NCBI GenBank assembly: GCA_005790505.1
Contig: SXUP01000017.1
Coordinates: 1-64,000, forward strand
DNA from: Actinomycetota bacterium
Lineage (GTDB): Bacteria; Actinomycetota; Acidimicrobiia; Acidimicrobiales; Ilumatobacteraceae
Direction: 5' to 3'
DNA length: 64,000 nt
A model generated the notes under the pieces. The model made no database searches, was not told where the DNA came from, and worked only from the letters and a program-made list of their open reading frames with translations. How positions within the stretch are numbered: position 1 is the stretch's first letter; each line of letters opens with the position of its first letter. Below are positions 9,461 through 17,950 of the stretch, one piece after another. Made by a program: the position numbers and the translations under genes.

Positions 9461-10782
9461 CCGACGAGAATTGCGTAAGTGCAAATGATCCAAGCACTAC
9501 CTCCAAGTAAGCCCAGAAGAACATCGCCGATGCGCCCCTTGCTCTGTGACGCGACTGCGATGACATATATCGGGAGTAGACCCACTGCGTATCTTCCTTC
9601 TGCCCCGACAAGTATCCCAGAGGTCATTGCCGTTCCGATGATAAAAAATGGTGCGCCGACCAATCCGGCAAGACCAGCGTAAAGACTCAAAGATGCGATG
9701 TCGTTGCTTTTTTTGATACTCAATGCAGCCACTATGAGGGCACCAATAAGCAAGGGGAACACGAGTGATCGCATGAGTGAAACGTATTGATTGAAGAACC
9801 TAGCGTTGTCAAAGCCACGACCAGGTGGAAACCAAGTGAGTAGTACTTCAGGATTGAGGAGATGCTTCAGTGGTGGAATTCCCTCAAACTTCAGCATGAT
9901 TGTTTGGGGAACGATGTCTGCACTGATTGTTGCTCTCAATCTGTCAAAAATAATCCACGCTACGGATGTCAGTGCGCCAGCAGTAAACATCAATAATGGG
10001 GCTTTAATCGAAGCAAGTTCTCCCTGCTCATTGCGTTTTTGCAGGAGTGCGTCAATGACCAGCCACGCCACCACCGCTAGAAGCATCACAAGATTCGTCA
10101 GTTTTGTGAAACCAACAACGCCGCCGACAACAAGTAACCAGCGGGTACTCAGCAGACCTTGTTTCCAGCGAATCGCTGCCAACAGTGCTCCACCACCTGC
10201 CAGCATGGCAAATGAATCAGGCGTCACAATTGATGCAGAATGCAGCGCTCCTGGCAATGTCATCAGAAGCGTGAGTCCGGCGAGTAACGGAAACGATCGC
10301 ACGCCTAGTTGTCGACCAGCAGCGAAAGTTGCAACGAAACCAAATCCCCAAAGCAATGCACTCATCAAGCGTGCACCATCAACTGCGCCATCAAGGATGC
10401 CTAGGCCGCGCAATGTTCGCCCGGAGATGCCCGCAAGGATGTAATAAGTGGGCGGATGTGGAGATGCAGTTTGCCATCCATCGTCGCGGAATGCCACAGG
10501 GTCAAATGTGACCGAATCACAGGCTGGGTCGAGCCATGCGTAGTCGATACCGCGGCATGCTTCTTCGTGCATCGCATCCTGGCCAAGTTTGTCACCCAGC
10601 TTTGGAACGTCGCCTTTGGTGATCTGCAATGCATAGTCAAGATGGCGAAGTTCGTCAATTGGTGAGAACTGTCGATATTGAACGATGTGTACAAAGGCTG
10701 GGATGAAGGCAATAAAGAAAGCAAAAAGAAAAGGAGCGAACTGGCGCGTGATTTTTGCCGTCAAACACCCCCGGATTGGCAT
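9457..10782 (-). CDS. Polytopic membrane protein, DUF2142/GT-C-like
   Basis: 441 residues with about ten membrane helices. After the first helix an outside loop has FSPIDELRHLDYALQI, which matches the acidic P-x-DE-x-x-H pattern of DUF2142 and other GT-C-type glycosyltransferases, then a Cys-containing loop and SPHPPTYYIL. Such proteins use polyprenyl-phosphate sugars outside the membrane. The ATG at 10782 lies 6 bases after TAGGCT on this strand, so the mRNA is predicted leaderless. Operon with the methyltransferase that follows; divergent from the DUF2304/GT2 pair. Confidence 0.78.
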   Translation of the reverse strand: MPIRGCLTAKITRQFAPFLFAFFIAFIPAFVHIVQYRQFSPIDELRHLDYALQITKGDVPKLGDKLGQDAMHEEACRGIDYAWLDPACDSVTFDPVAFRDDGWQTASPHPPTYYILAGISGRTLRGLGILDGAVDGARLMSALLWGFGFVATFAAGRQLGVRSFPLLAGLTLLMTLPGALHSASIVTPDSFAMLAGGGALLAAIRWKQGLLSTRWLLVVGGVVGFTKLTNLVMLLAVVAWLVIDALLQKRNEQGELASIKAPLLMFTAGALTSVAWIIFDRLRATISADIVPQTIMLKFEGIPPLKHLLNPEVLLTWFPPGRGFDNARFFNQYVSLMRSLVFPLLIGALIVAALSIKKSNDIASLSLYAGLAGLVGAPFFIIGTAMTSGILVGAEGRYAVGLLPIYVIAVASQSKGRIGDVLLGLLGGSAWIICTYAILVG

Positions 10783-10788
10783 ATTGCC

Positions 10789-10794
10789 AGCCTA
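10789..10794 (-). promoter_or_regulatory. Predicted -10 element, leaderless (TAGGCT)
   Basis: TAGGCT on the minus strand ends 6 bases before the ATG at 10782, so transcription would start at or next to the start codon. Confidence 0.5.
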
Positions 10795-10827
10795 ATCGCG
10801 TTTCACTGTGGCAATGCGGTCTTGCTT

Positions 10828-10833
10828 TAGACT
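10828..10833 (+). promoter_or_regulatory. Predicted -10 element, leaderless (TAGACT)
   Basis: TAGACT ends 6 bases before the GTG at 10840. It pairs with the divergent element at 10789-10794; the two face away from each other. Confidence 0.5.
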
Positions 10834-10839
10834 GTTGAA

Positions 10840-11202
10840 GTGAGTGCTGAAACGACACAAATTTTGATTGTGGGTTGCTTGGGATTTTTTGGTGGTGCCA
10901 GTGTTTATTATCTGGCGCGCATTAGACGGCTCAGTTTTCGATATGCGATTGGTTGGCTCGTGCTGTGCGGCATCGGAACTTTTTCAGGTGCTTTTGTTCC
11001 GATCGTAGAACCACTCTCGGAGAGGCTCAAAGTTTCTCCTGCTGTAGTGATAGCGCTTGGTGCTGTCGTTCTGCTCGTGGCAATTTGTATTCAACTTTCA
11101 ATCAGTATCTCTGGATTGCAGGATCAAAATCGCCGACTTACTGAGAGCATTGCGCATTTAAGATTAGAAATAGAAGAAAAGATTTCAGAGCTGGGGAAGT
11201 GA
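10840..11202 (+). CDS. DUF2304 family small membrane protein
   Basis: 120 residues starting with GTG. Three hydrophobic segments (about residues 5-25, 33-52, 66-85) are followed by a charged coiled-coil tail (LQDQNRRLTESIAHLRLEIEEKISELGK). This layout is typical of DUF2304 proteins, which are commonly encoded next to a polyprenyl-phosphate glycosyltransferase and may help anchor it or flip its product. That fits here: the next gene, two bases downstream, is such a GT2. The TAGACT hexamer 6 bases upstream supports the GTG start. Confidence 0.82.
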   Translation: MSAETTQILIVGCLGFFGGASVYYLARIRRLSFRYAIGWLVLCGIGTFSGAFVPIVEPLSERLKVSPAVVIALGAVVLLVAICIQLSISISGLQDQNRRLTESIAHLRLEIEEKISELGK

Positions 11203-11203
11203 T

Positions 11204-11953
11204 GTGGTGTTGATAACGAAAGAAAACACGCTAGCTATCGTTCCTGCGCTGAACGAACAAGACTCGATTGTGGATGTGTTGAATAAACTGCAAGAATCTG
11301 GATTCCAAGTTCTTGTTGTCAGCGATGGCTCAACAGACAACACCGCTGCGCAATCTCGAGAAGCGGGGGTGGCAGTTTTGGAACTGCCAATGAATCTTGG
11401 TGTCGGTGGTGCATTGCGTGCCGGATTCCAGCATGCGTGCAGCAAGGGCTACGAGGCTGTTGTTCAAGTGGATGCCGATGGTCAGCATCCAGCCGATGAA
11501 ATTGTGAACCTGATTGCCGCAGCTAACGCATCTGGTGCCCACATGGTGGTGGGAAGCAGGTTTATTTCACAAGACACCACAATGCTTGTGGGTAATTCTC
11601 GTCGTCTGGTGATGAGAATCCTTGCTTGGAGCGCGTCCCGTTCGGCACACACTTCCATTACAGATGCAACATCTGGGTTTCGGCTGATAAGAACGCCTTT
11701 ACTAAACCAATTTGCTCAGTCCTTTGCGGTAAATTATTTGGGCGATACCTACGAAGCACTTATCTCTGCTGGGCGTGGTGGTTACAAGATTGTGGAAATT
11801 CCTGCAGGTCTTCGGTCACGCCAGGTTGGTGAGTCGTCGGCCTCGATTGCACAGTCAGTTCGGTTTACGCTCAAAGGTATTGGCATCGCAGTCTTGCGCC
11901 TACATTTTCCGATTTCATCCCTACAGGACGTGACTATGTCAGGTTCTAAATAA
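11204..11953 (+). CDS. GT2 polyprenyl-phosphate glycosyltransferase
   Basis: 249 residues, GTG start (a second GTG follows at 11207). GT2 motifs: IVPALNEQDSIVDVL, VVSDGSTDNT, NLGVGGALRAGFQHA, QVDADGQHP and VGSRF. This is the dolichyl-phosphate-mannose-synthase/GtrB type without C-terminal helices, so it likely charges an undecaprenyl-phosphate carrier with a sugar. The partner DUF2304 protein directly upstream could supply the membrane part. Its end overlaps by 8 bases the convergent glycosyltransferase gene. Confidence 0.86.
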   Translation: MVLITKENTLAIVPALNEQDSIVDVLNKLQESGFQVLVVSDGSTDNTAAQSREAGVAVLELPMNLGVGGALRAGFQHACSKGYEAVVQVDADGQHPADEIVNLIAAANASGAHMVVGSRFISQDTTMLVGNSRRLVMRILAWSASRSAHTSITDATSGFRLIRTPLLNQFAQSFAVNYLGDTYEALISAGRGGYKIVEIPAGLRSRQVGESSASIAQSVRFTLKGIGIAVLRLHFPISSLQDVTMSGSK

Positions 11954-13526
11954 AGTTCCGAAGTTTTTGCGGAGTCCACTTCGGTTTATAGGGTTCGCAT
12001 TTATCGGTCTCGGGGGGCAGTCCGGCATACGGATCGTGTTCGACCTGGCGTGACCAGCGTTGACGAAATTCTTCAGTCATCCGGTATCGACCGCGGGAAA
12101 AATCATCGTTGTCCTCAAAGCACCACATATGTGCTTGAGGGGTGACGATAACTCTGTATCCGTGATGCCAGAGCCGCAGCGACAGGTCGGCAGATGCATA
12201 GGGCTCGGGGAGTGATGTGTCAAAACCACCGACTTCGCAAAACACATCACGACGAATCATTGTGCAAAATGTTCCGAGTGCTGTTACCTCGCGATCTGAT
12301 TTAAATACAGCACGAAACCCGGCAAATGGTTTATTTATGCGAGCGCCTGCAGTCTCAATACAATCTGGTCTCAAGAGATAACCGGCGTGGAAGAGTCGTG
12401 AGTTGGCGGTCCAGAGATATGGAGAAACCATAGCAACATCAGGTTCACGGGCAAAGCCGTGCAAGATCTCGCACCAGTTGTATGAATCAACTTCAAGTGC
12501 TTCGCTTGCCAAGACAATGAACTTCGTGTCGCACTCTTGCACGGCATGATTGAGGACTTCTGTTCGCGAGTGAGATCCTTGTGGAACTACTCGCACAACT
12601 AATTTTGGAAATGTGGATATCAATCTGAGGTTGGTTGCTGTTTCATTAGCGTGCACGCGCTGTAGTCCCCATACGCTTGATTCTGCGCCAGTGTCGGTGA
12701 GTAGAACAGTAATTGTTGGGGTGTTGTGCTCTACTCTGCGCACGACGCTGTAGTTTCCCGGCAACTCGCCAACGGGACTCACATCGGCAACAATGCCAAC
12801 GCGTTGGCAATGTTCAGCGACGGCTTTTTGACCTGCGGTATAGGCGTAGGGTTTGGCAGTCGGGTCTGCAGCAACTGATCCATCAACGATTCGCCAGTGA
12901 TATAAGACTTTGGGAATATGGTGAATTTTGCCTGCCTGTTCAGTGATACGCAACATCAGGTCATAATCTTGGGCGCCATCAAACCCTGGCCGAAATCCTC
13001 CAACCTGATGCATCAACGAAGTCTTGATCACAGAAAAATGGCAGACATACATTTGATTCCTAAACCGTTCTGGCGACCAATCTGGCTTGCGGAACTGGTC
13101 CCGAGTAGTGCCATCTTGCTGAAGAAGGTCTTCGTCGGTATAGATGTAGTCAATAGATGGATCTGACTGCAGGGCAGCGACTACTTCGGCGAGAGCATCT
13201 GGTTCAAGAACATCGTCATGATCCAGTAGACCGATGTAGTCCCCTGTAGCCAGAGTAAGTGCGTCATTGGATGTGGCGACTATGCCGCCGTTGGTATCCC
13301 GATATGACACGATAATGCGAGAGTCTTGGCGCGCTGCGCGAGCCAAGAAATCACGGGTCTCCTGCCGAGGTGATTGATCGTCAACAAGACAGAGTTGCCA
13401 ATTGGAGTAGGTCTGAGCAAGCACTGACGCGATACATTCCTCGAGCACGCGCAATGGCGTGTTATACACCGGAGTGACAATTGAGATGAGTGGTAGAGGT
13501 GGCGACGACGATGATGATGATGTCAT
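11946..13526 (-). CDS. Two-domain family 2 glycosyltransferase
   Basis: 526 residues from the ATG at 13526, set by its TAATG overlap with the upstream stop. The N-terminal GT2 domain (ISIVTPVYNTPLRVLEECI, LVDDQSPRQ, GLLDHDDVLEPDAL) is followed from about residue 270 by a second GT-A-like region with weaker motifs (LLTDTG..., MIRRDVFCEVGGFDTSLPEPYASADLSLRLW). This layout is common in glycosyltransferases that build O-antigen or rhamnan-like chains. Soluble. Two-gene unit with the small coiled-coil protein upstream. Confidence 0.86.
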   Translation of the reverse strand: MTSSSSSSPPLPLISIVTPVYNTPLRVLEECIASVLAQTYSNWQLCLVDDQSPRQETRDFLARAARQDSRIIVSYRDTNGGIVATSNDALTLATGDYIGLLDHDDVLEPDALAEVVAALQSDPSIDYIYTDEDLLQQDGTTRDQFRKPDWSPERFRNQMYVCHFSVIKTSLMHQVGGFRPGFDGAQDYDLMLRITEQAGKIHHIPKVLYHWRIVDGSVAADPTAKPYAYTAGQKAVAEHCQRVGIVADVSPVGELPGNYSVVRRVEHNTPTITVLLTDTGAESSVWGLQRVHANETATNLRLISTFPKLVVRVVPQGSHSRTEVLNHAVQECDTKFIVLASEALEVDSYNWCEILHGFAREPDVAMVSPYLWTANSRLFHAGYLLRPDCIETAGARINKPFAGFRAVFKSDREVTALGTFCTMIRRDVFCEVGGFDTSLPEPYASADLSLRLWHHGYRVIVTPQAHMWCFEDNDDFSRGRYRMTEEFRQRWSRQVEHDPYAGLPPETDKCEPYKPKWTPQKLRNFI

Positions 13527-13825
13527 TAGTCGTTGTGGCCAAGGCGATTCTTGGCAATGCGCGCAAGGGTGACAGGAAACAGGACCAATCTCCCAATCCG
13601 CCATGTCCGTGAACTGCGAATGGTGTCTAGTTCGTGTTCAAGTTTTTTTACTCGGCGGTCAAGGGTTGCTGCAAGTAATCGAAACTCGGCCGTTTCTGCT
13701 GCTTGAGCCCGAGCGTAAGCACGAACACTTTCTAAACGAAGAACCCACTTTAAGTGTTCTGCATCTGCATCTGCATCTGCAGAAAGTAAATTTTTGGTTG
13801 GCTGAGTGTTGTCGTGATTTGTCAT
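13526..13825 (-). CDS. Small coiled-coil protein ahead of glycosyltransferase
   Basis: 99 residues from the ATG at 13825; an upstream in-frame ATG would run into the YceI-like gene. The N-terminus is polar with an (Asp-Ala)3 run encoded by a triplicated hexamer. Residues about 35-75 form a charged coiled coil, and the end has SSRTWRIGRLVLFPVTL. That SxxWRxGR... tail is often seen at the end of coiled coils fused to glycosyltransferases, where it may dock the enzyme or gauge chain length. Here it is a separate chain whose stop overlaps the glycosyltransferase start. Function inferred only from context. Confidence 0.72.
   Translation of the reverse strand: MTNHDNTQPTKNLLSADADADAEHLKWVLRLESVRAYARAQAAETAEFRLLAATLDRRVKKLEHELDTIRSSRTWRIGRLVLFPVTLARIAKNRLGHND
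13761..13781. repeat. Three-copy hexamer microrepeat
   Basis: GCATCT is repeated three times in tandem and encodes Asp-Ala-Asp-Ala-Asp-Ala on the minus strand. Copy-number change would stay in frame. Confidence 0.85.
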
Positions 13826-13901
13826 TTTGTCATCGCCCTCAAGACAGGATACGCCATTTGAAGACCTATCTGAGATGTTGATTTGATGGTCATTTTTATT
13901 T

Positions 13902-14609
13902 TCAACGGCCAAATAACAGCAGCAACTCAAGGTCGCCGTTATCTTCTGTCTTGATGGGTCCAATGGATGGATTTGGAATGCCATAGTCAGCAAACACAAT
14001 GTTGATCGTGCCCTGGACAGCGACCCTGCCTTTTGTCAGTTGTGCCTCAATCGGAATAGTGACTGCCATTGTGGTTCCGTGCATCGAGAGATCTCCAACG
14101 GCAGTAGTGCTGAACTTTTCACCAGTGATGGCGCTTTCTGGAAGAACAATTGGGGTGGTCAAAGAAAATGTTGCCGTCGGGAATGTTGCCGTGTCCATAA
14201 TGCGACCAGAGAATTGCTCATCACGTTTGCCAGCGTCGCTTTTAAAGGTGGCCATGTCAACGATGAATTCTGCTGTCGTGACGGCGTTGTCGTTAATCTC
14301 AAGTGTGCCAGTAACTGCCGAGGTGCGACCGACCCCCTCGGTGCTCTGACCAAACAGGATCTCTTTGACGCGATAGCCCACGACTGAATCAGTACCAATT
14401 TTCCATGCGCCAGTGACACCATCTGGCACCACGACTGATGTGGTGTCAGAGCCCATGGTTGTAGTGACCAAAATTGGTGCTTGGGTGTCAAGCGTTAAAC
14501 GGCTCGGTGCGTCATCTTTGATGACATTGATGTACAGCCAAGGCACTCCAACAATCAATACGACAGCAGCAATTGCGATTGCCAGAAGGTTTTTGCGCAG
14601 ACCTTTCAT
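13902..14609 (-). CDS. YceI-like domain protein, membrane-anchored
   Basis: 235 residues. One N-terminal membrane helix (about 8-28) and then a lipocalin-like YceI domain: VTGAWKIGTDSVVGYRVKE, TGTLEINDNAVTTAEFIVDMATF, FPTATFSLTTPI, GDLSMHGTTMAVTIPIEAQ, IVFADYGIPNP. YceI proteins bind polyisoprenoid lipids; an extracytoplasmic location fits a locus that uses polyprenyl carriers. The exact job is unknown. The ATG lies 6 bases after TACAAT, so the mRNA is predicted leaderless. Upstream of, and probably co-transcribed with, the small coiled-coil gene (76-base gap). Confidence 0.85.
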   Translation of the reverse strand: MKGLRKNLLAIAIAAVVLIVGVPWLYINVIKDDAPSRLTLDTQAPILVTTTMGSDTTSVVVPDGVTGAWKIGTDSVVGYRVKEILFGQSTEGVGRTSAVTGTLEINDNAVTTAEFIVDMATFKSDAGKRDEQFSGRIMDTATFPTATFSLTTPIVLPESAITGEKFSTTAVGDLSMHGTTMAVTIPIEAQLTKGRVAVQGTINIVFADYGIPNPSIGPIKTEDNGDLELLLLFGR

Positions 14610-14615
14610 GCCACA

Positions 14616-14621
14616 ATTGTA
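14616..14621 (-). promoter_or_regulatory. Predicted -10 element, leaderless (TACAAT)
   Basis: TACAAT matches the TATAAT consensus at five of six bases and ends 6 bases before the YceI-like start. Confidence 0.55.
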
Positions 14622-14652
14622 CAGTTTCTTAGCTTGTAGCCCGTGATTACTT

Positions 14653-14658
14653 TACACT
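14653..14658 (+). promoter_or_regulatory. Possible -10 element (TACACT)
   Basis: TACACT lies 4 bases before the ATG at 14663 and exactly 7 before an in-frame GTG at 14666, which may be the true leaderless start. Confidence 0.4.
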
Positions 14659-14662
14659 TGCG

Positions 14663-16783
14663 ATGGTGGCCGCTTTAAATAGAGATGCACAAGTAAAAAC
14701 TCTGATGAAGGCGAGAGCCAGGTTCTTTGACCTGCTGGCCGCATGGGGAATTGCTGTTGCTCAGCCGATACTGAGTTTGCTTGGAGCAAATACTGATTTT
14801 TTTATCGTCTACAGCGTGACATCACGTGGGGTCATGGTATTTGCGGTCGCTCTTGCGCTCTTGCCACCCGTTTTACTGTGGGGTATTGGCGAGATGTTGA
14901 GAAGAAAGCCATCTTTGGCAACATATTTTCACAACGGATGTATCACTATTTTGATCTGTGTTTGGCTTGCGCAGATATTGAAAGTGTCAATTGGCGTGCA
15001 CGGGTTTTTGTATATTTTTTTACTGGTCGTATCAAGCATCGGAGTGAGCGCGCTATACAGAAGTTTTGCAGCTCTAAGGGCATGGCTGCGTTGCTTGGCA
15101 GTAGTGCCACTCGTAGCAGTTGGGTTGTTTTTGTTTACATCGGCATCGGGTAGATATGCGCTGGCAAGTGAGAATCCTGTCAGCAGAGAAACAGGTATCA
15201 AGACCCCAATTGTGATGATCATGTTTGATGAATTTGCATTGAGTTCGCTGCTAAATGGTGCTGGAAGTATTGACGCGACAAGATTTCCGAATTTTGCCCG
15301 TCTCAATGAGTCGTCCACATGGTTTCGCAACTATTCAGCAACAGCCGAAGTAACCCATAAAGCAATTCCGTCGACGATGAGTGGTGTTTTGCCAAAGTCC
15401 GGCACATCTTCAACGTTTGCGGATCATCCAAACTCCCTTTTTTCGTTATTTGGTTCTAGTCATCAAATGAATGTGTCAGAGACCATCACAAAGTTATGTC
15501 CGCCAAGTGTTTGTTCAGGCTCAAAGAGTCTCAATGCCCAGAGTGCTTCTGCCTCAACTAAGTGGTCAGGCCTGCTCAGACAATTGAGGTCGGTGTTATG
15601 GCAGAGGCTCGACTCATCACAGAAAAATGAAATGAAACTTTTTGAGGCATTTATGCCAAAAGAAAAAGTTGTTACGGCAACAACGATACGAGATGCTTCA
15701 GAACAAGAAATCTCCGATGTGAAAACTCCAGCAACGATTATTCAGAACTTTATTGCTTTGCAACAGACAGAAAATTTCAATAAGTGGCTTGCTCAAATCA
15801 GACCAGCTGCCGTGCCAACTTTCAATTACATTCATTTATTGTTGCCGCACCAACCATGGATCTATTATCCTGACGGTTTTTTTTATTCGACTGCGGAAGA
15901 AGAATGGCAAAAAAATGAGACATTGTGGGAGACCAGCGTCAAACAGCAACGTTCAATTTTGCAGGCACAGTACGTTGACACATTGCTTGGGCAATTGCTT
16001 GGGCAAATGCGAAGCAATGGTCTGTATGAGAACTCAATGGTGATTTTTACGGCGGACCATGGATTGAGTTTTGATCGTGGCTACAACAGAAGATTCGCTT
16101 CAGGGGATCTTAAAAATGCCAGTGATCTGATGCAGGTCCCACTATTTATACATTCACCTGGTCAGATAGAAGGCCAAATTAGTGATGAAAATGTTGAAAA
16201 CACTGATCTCGTATCGATCATTGCAGATCGTTTGGGTATCTCAATTCCTTGGAAAATGGACGGTCTGTTGCCAAGTAAAAAATCTGAAACCCAAAAAGAG
16301 AGCAAGACTCTATATTTTGTTGATGATCCGTACGGAAGCGCAAAGCGAGCTCAGAAGAAACTCGTGTTAAGCAGCGCTGAATTTTTAGAGGAGGTCAAAA
16401 CTGCAGGTACATCACTCACCAATACCTCTGATGTTCTTGAACCTTTGTATAAAACAACTACTTTCAATAATTTGCGGGGTAGAGCAGTCAGTTCATTTAG
16501 AATTAAACAAAGTCCCCTTGCTGTGACACTAGACAAAGATATTGTCGTCCAAGAACCTAAAGTCCTTGTGCGCGGAACTTTTAATCAGCCAGTTGGGGCT
16601 GAAGATTGGTTTGCATTTGCAGATGGTGAAAAAATTGTCGGTTTATCACCAACAGTCACTCAAAAAGAAACACAACGGTTCGTTGGTCTATTGCCACATC
16701 TTGCCGGCGCCAAAGCCACCCAACTGCGGATGTTTCGGATAATTGATTCGACTTCTCTAGAGGAAATTAGATTTACAGGTTAG
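14663..16783 (+). CDS. Membrane sulfatase-fold enzyme (phosphotransferase-like)
   Basis: 706 residues. Four or five membrane helices (about 22-155) precede an alkaline-phosphatase-superfamily domain. Metal and nucleophile motifs are IMFDEF (about 187-191), EVTHKAIPSTMSG (230-240) and FTADHGLSFD (about 465). A Thr (231) sits where Cys-type sulfatases have their formylglycine Cys and no CxPxR is present, which points to a transferase like LTA-synthase or phosphoethanolamine transferase rather than a sulfatase. It may put a phospho-group on the surface glycan. A start at GTG 14666 is possible from promoter spacing. Confidence 0.78.
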   Translation: MVAALNRDAQVKTLMKARARFFDLLAAWGIAVAQPILSLLGANTDFFIVYSVTSRGVMVFAVALALLPPVLLWGIGEMLRRKPSLATYFHNGCITILICVWLAQILKVSIGVHGFLYIFLLVVSSIGVSALYRSFAALRAWLRCLAVVPLVAVGLFLFTSASGRYALASENPVSRETGIKTPIVMIMFDEFALSSLLNGAGSIDATRFPNFARLNESSTWFRNYSATAEVTHKAIPSTMSGVLPKSGTSSTFADHPNSLFSLFGSSHQMNVSETITKLCPPSVCSGSKSLNAQSASASTKWSGLLRQLRSVLWQRLDSSQKNEMKLFEAFMPKEKVVTATTIRDASEQEISDVKTPATIIQNFIALQQTENFNKWLAQIRPAAVPTFNYIHLLLPHQPWIYYPDGFFYSTAEEEWQKNETLWETSVKQQRSILQAQYVDTLLGQLLGQMRSNGLYENSMVIFTADHGLSFDRGYNRRFASGDLKNASDLMQVPLFIHSPGQIEGQISDENVENTDLVSIIADRLGISIPWKMDGLLPSKKSETQKESKTLYFVDDPYGSAKRAQKKLVLSSAEFLEEVKTAGTSLTNTSDVLEPLYKTTTFNNLRGRAVSSFRIKQSPLAVTLDKDIVVQEPKVLVRGTFNQPVGAEDWFAFADGEKIVGLSPTVTQKETQRFVGLLPHLAGAKATQLRMFRIIDSTSLEEIRFTG

Positions 16784-16843
16784 ACTCTCTAACATTATGG
16801 CAAAACGGGTCAGCCGGTGCCGATTCCGAACCAGGAGCACGCA

Positions 16844-17950
16844 ATGATTGAGATGAATTGGTTTCTCCCGACTGGTGGAGACTCTCGTGACGTTCTTCCA
16901 GGCGTTGACACTGTCGCGCGAGCGCCCAGCGTGTCCTACATGGCTCAAATTGCTCAGGCCTGCGAGGGCTTGGGTTTCAATGCTTTGCTCACCCCGTGCG
17001 GGACAGGTTGTGAAGATGCATGGATCGCGACTGCGTCACTTCTGGGGGTCACCTCACGCCTCAAGTTTTTGGTTGCTTTCCGACCGGCACTGCTGTCTCC
17101 AACACTGGCCGCGCAGATGGCAAGCACCTTCCAGCGCATGTCGGGGGGTCGATTGTTGGTCAATATCGTGACAGGTGCAGAGCAATCCGAGCTTGCTCGG
17201 TTCGGAATCAGCGAAGACAAAGAGACGAGGTATGAGCGGACGGGAGAGTTCATAAAAATAATGCGTGGCGCTTGGAGCGGTGAACCTTTCTCGTTGAAGG
17301 GGAAATTTTTTGATGTGTCAAATGCGACAACTCGTGAGACGCCACAGCCCGTGCCGCCTATTTATTTTGGAGGTGCCTCTGAATCCGCAGAAAAAGTGGC
17401 GGCAGAAAATGTTGATTTATATTTGGCCTGGGGTGAAACACCAGAAATGGTGAAAGAGCGTCTTGAACGGGTCCGAGCGCTTGCCACAAATGCTGGTCGC
17501 ACGATTCGCTTTGGGATTCGTTTTCATGTCATAACTCGTCGTACTGACGACCAGGCATGGGCAGTTGCTGACTCAATTTTGGCGTCAATGACACCCGAAG
17601 CAATTGACTCAGCGCGTCAAGACTTTTTAAAAACACAATCTGTCGGACAGCGAAGGCAGTTCGAACTACACGGTGGTGATCTGAGCAAACTTGAAATTTA
17701 TCCAAACGTGTGGTCGGGAATTGGGTTGATCCGCGGCGGGGTTGGAAGCGCACTCGTTGGAAGTTACGAATCTGTGGCCGATCGCATTATCGAGTATCAC
17801 GAACTAGGGTTTGATTCGTTCATTATGTCGGGGTACCCGCATCTTGAAGAGGCGTATTGGTTTGGAGAAGGTGTGATGCCGATACTACGTGCGCGTGGGT
17901 ACTTGCCTGCACTTGTTGGGGGCGATGCAAAAGTATTTTCATTCCGATGA
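16844..17950 (+). CDS. LLM flavin-dependent monooxygenase, SsuD-like
   Basis: 368 residues from the ATG at 16844, chosen because AGGAG lies 7 bases upstream; an earlier GTG has no such signal. The TIM-barrel luciferase-like fold shows EMNWFLPTGGDSR, YMAQIAQACEGLGF, FRPALLSPTLAAQM, GGRLLVNIVTGAEQSEL and PPIYFGGASE, a set close to FMNH2-dependent alkanesulfonate monooxygenase. It probably cleaves a C-S bond of a sulfonate or a related substrate and needs a flavin reductase, which is not nearby. Followed by an overlapping amidotransferase-like gene and a TetR regulator. Confidence 0.85.
   Translation: MIEMNWFLPTGGDSRDVLPGVDTVARAPSVSYMAQIAQACEGLGFNALLTPCGTGCEDAWIATASLLGVTSRLKFLVAFRPALLSPTLAAQMASTFQRMSGGRLLVNIVTGAEQSELARFGISEDKETRYERTGEFIKIMRGAWSGEPFSLKGKFFDVSNATTRETPQPVPPIYFGGASESAEKVAAENVDLYLAWGETPEMVKERLERVRALATNAGRTIRFGIRFHVITRRTDDQAWAVADSILASMTPEAIDSARQDFLKTQSVGQRRQFELHGGDLSKLEIYPNVWSGIGLIRGGVGSALVGSYESVADRIIEYHELGFDSFIMSGYPHLEEAYWFGEGVMPILRARGYLPALVGGDAKVFSFR

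Noticed and set aside
9791-10444. 217-codon open frame opposite the DUF2142-like membrane protein
   Set aside because: Antisense shadow of a convincing polytopic membrane protein; low-complexity Ala/Ser/Pro/Arg sequence.
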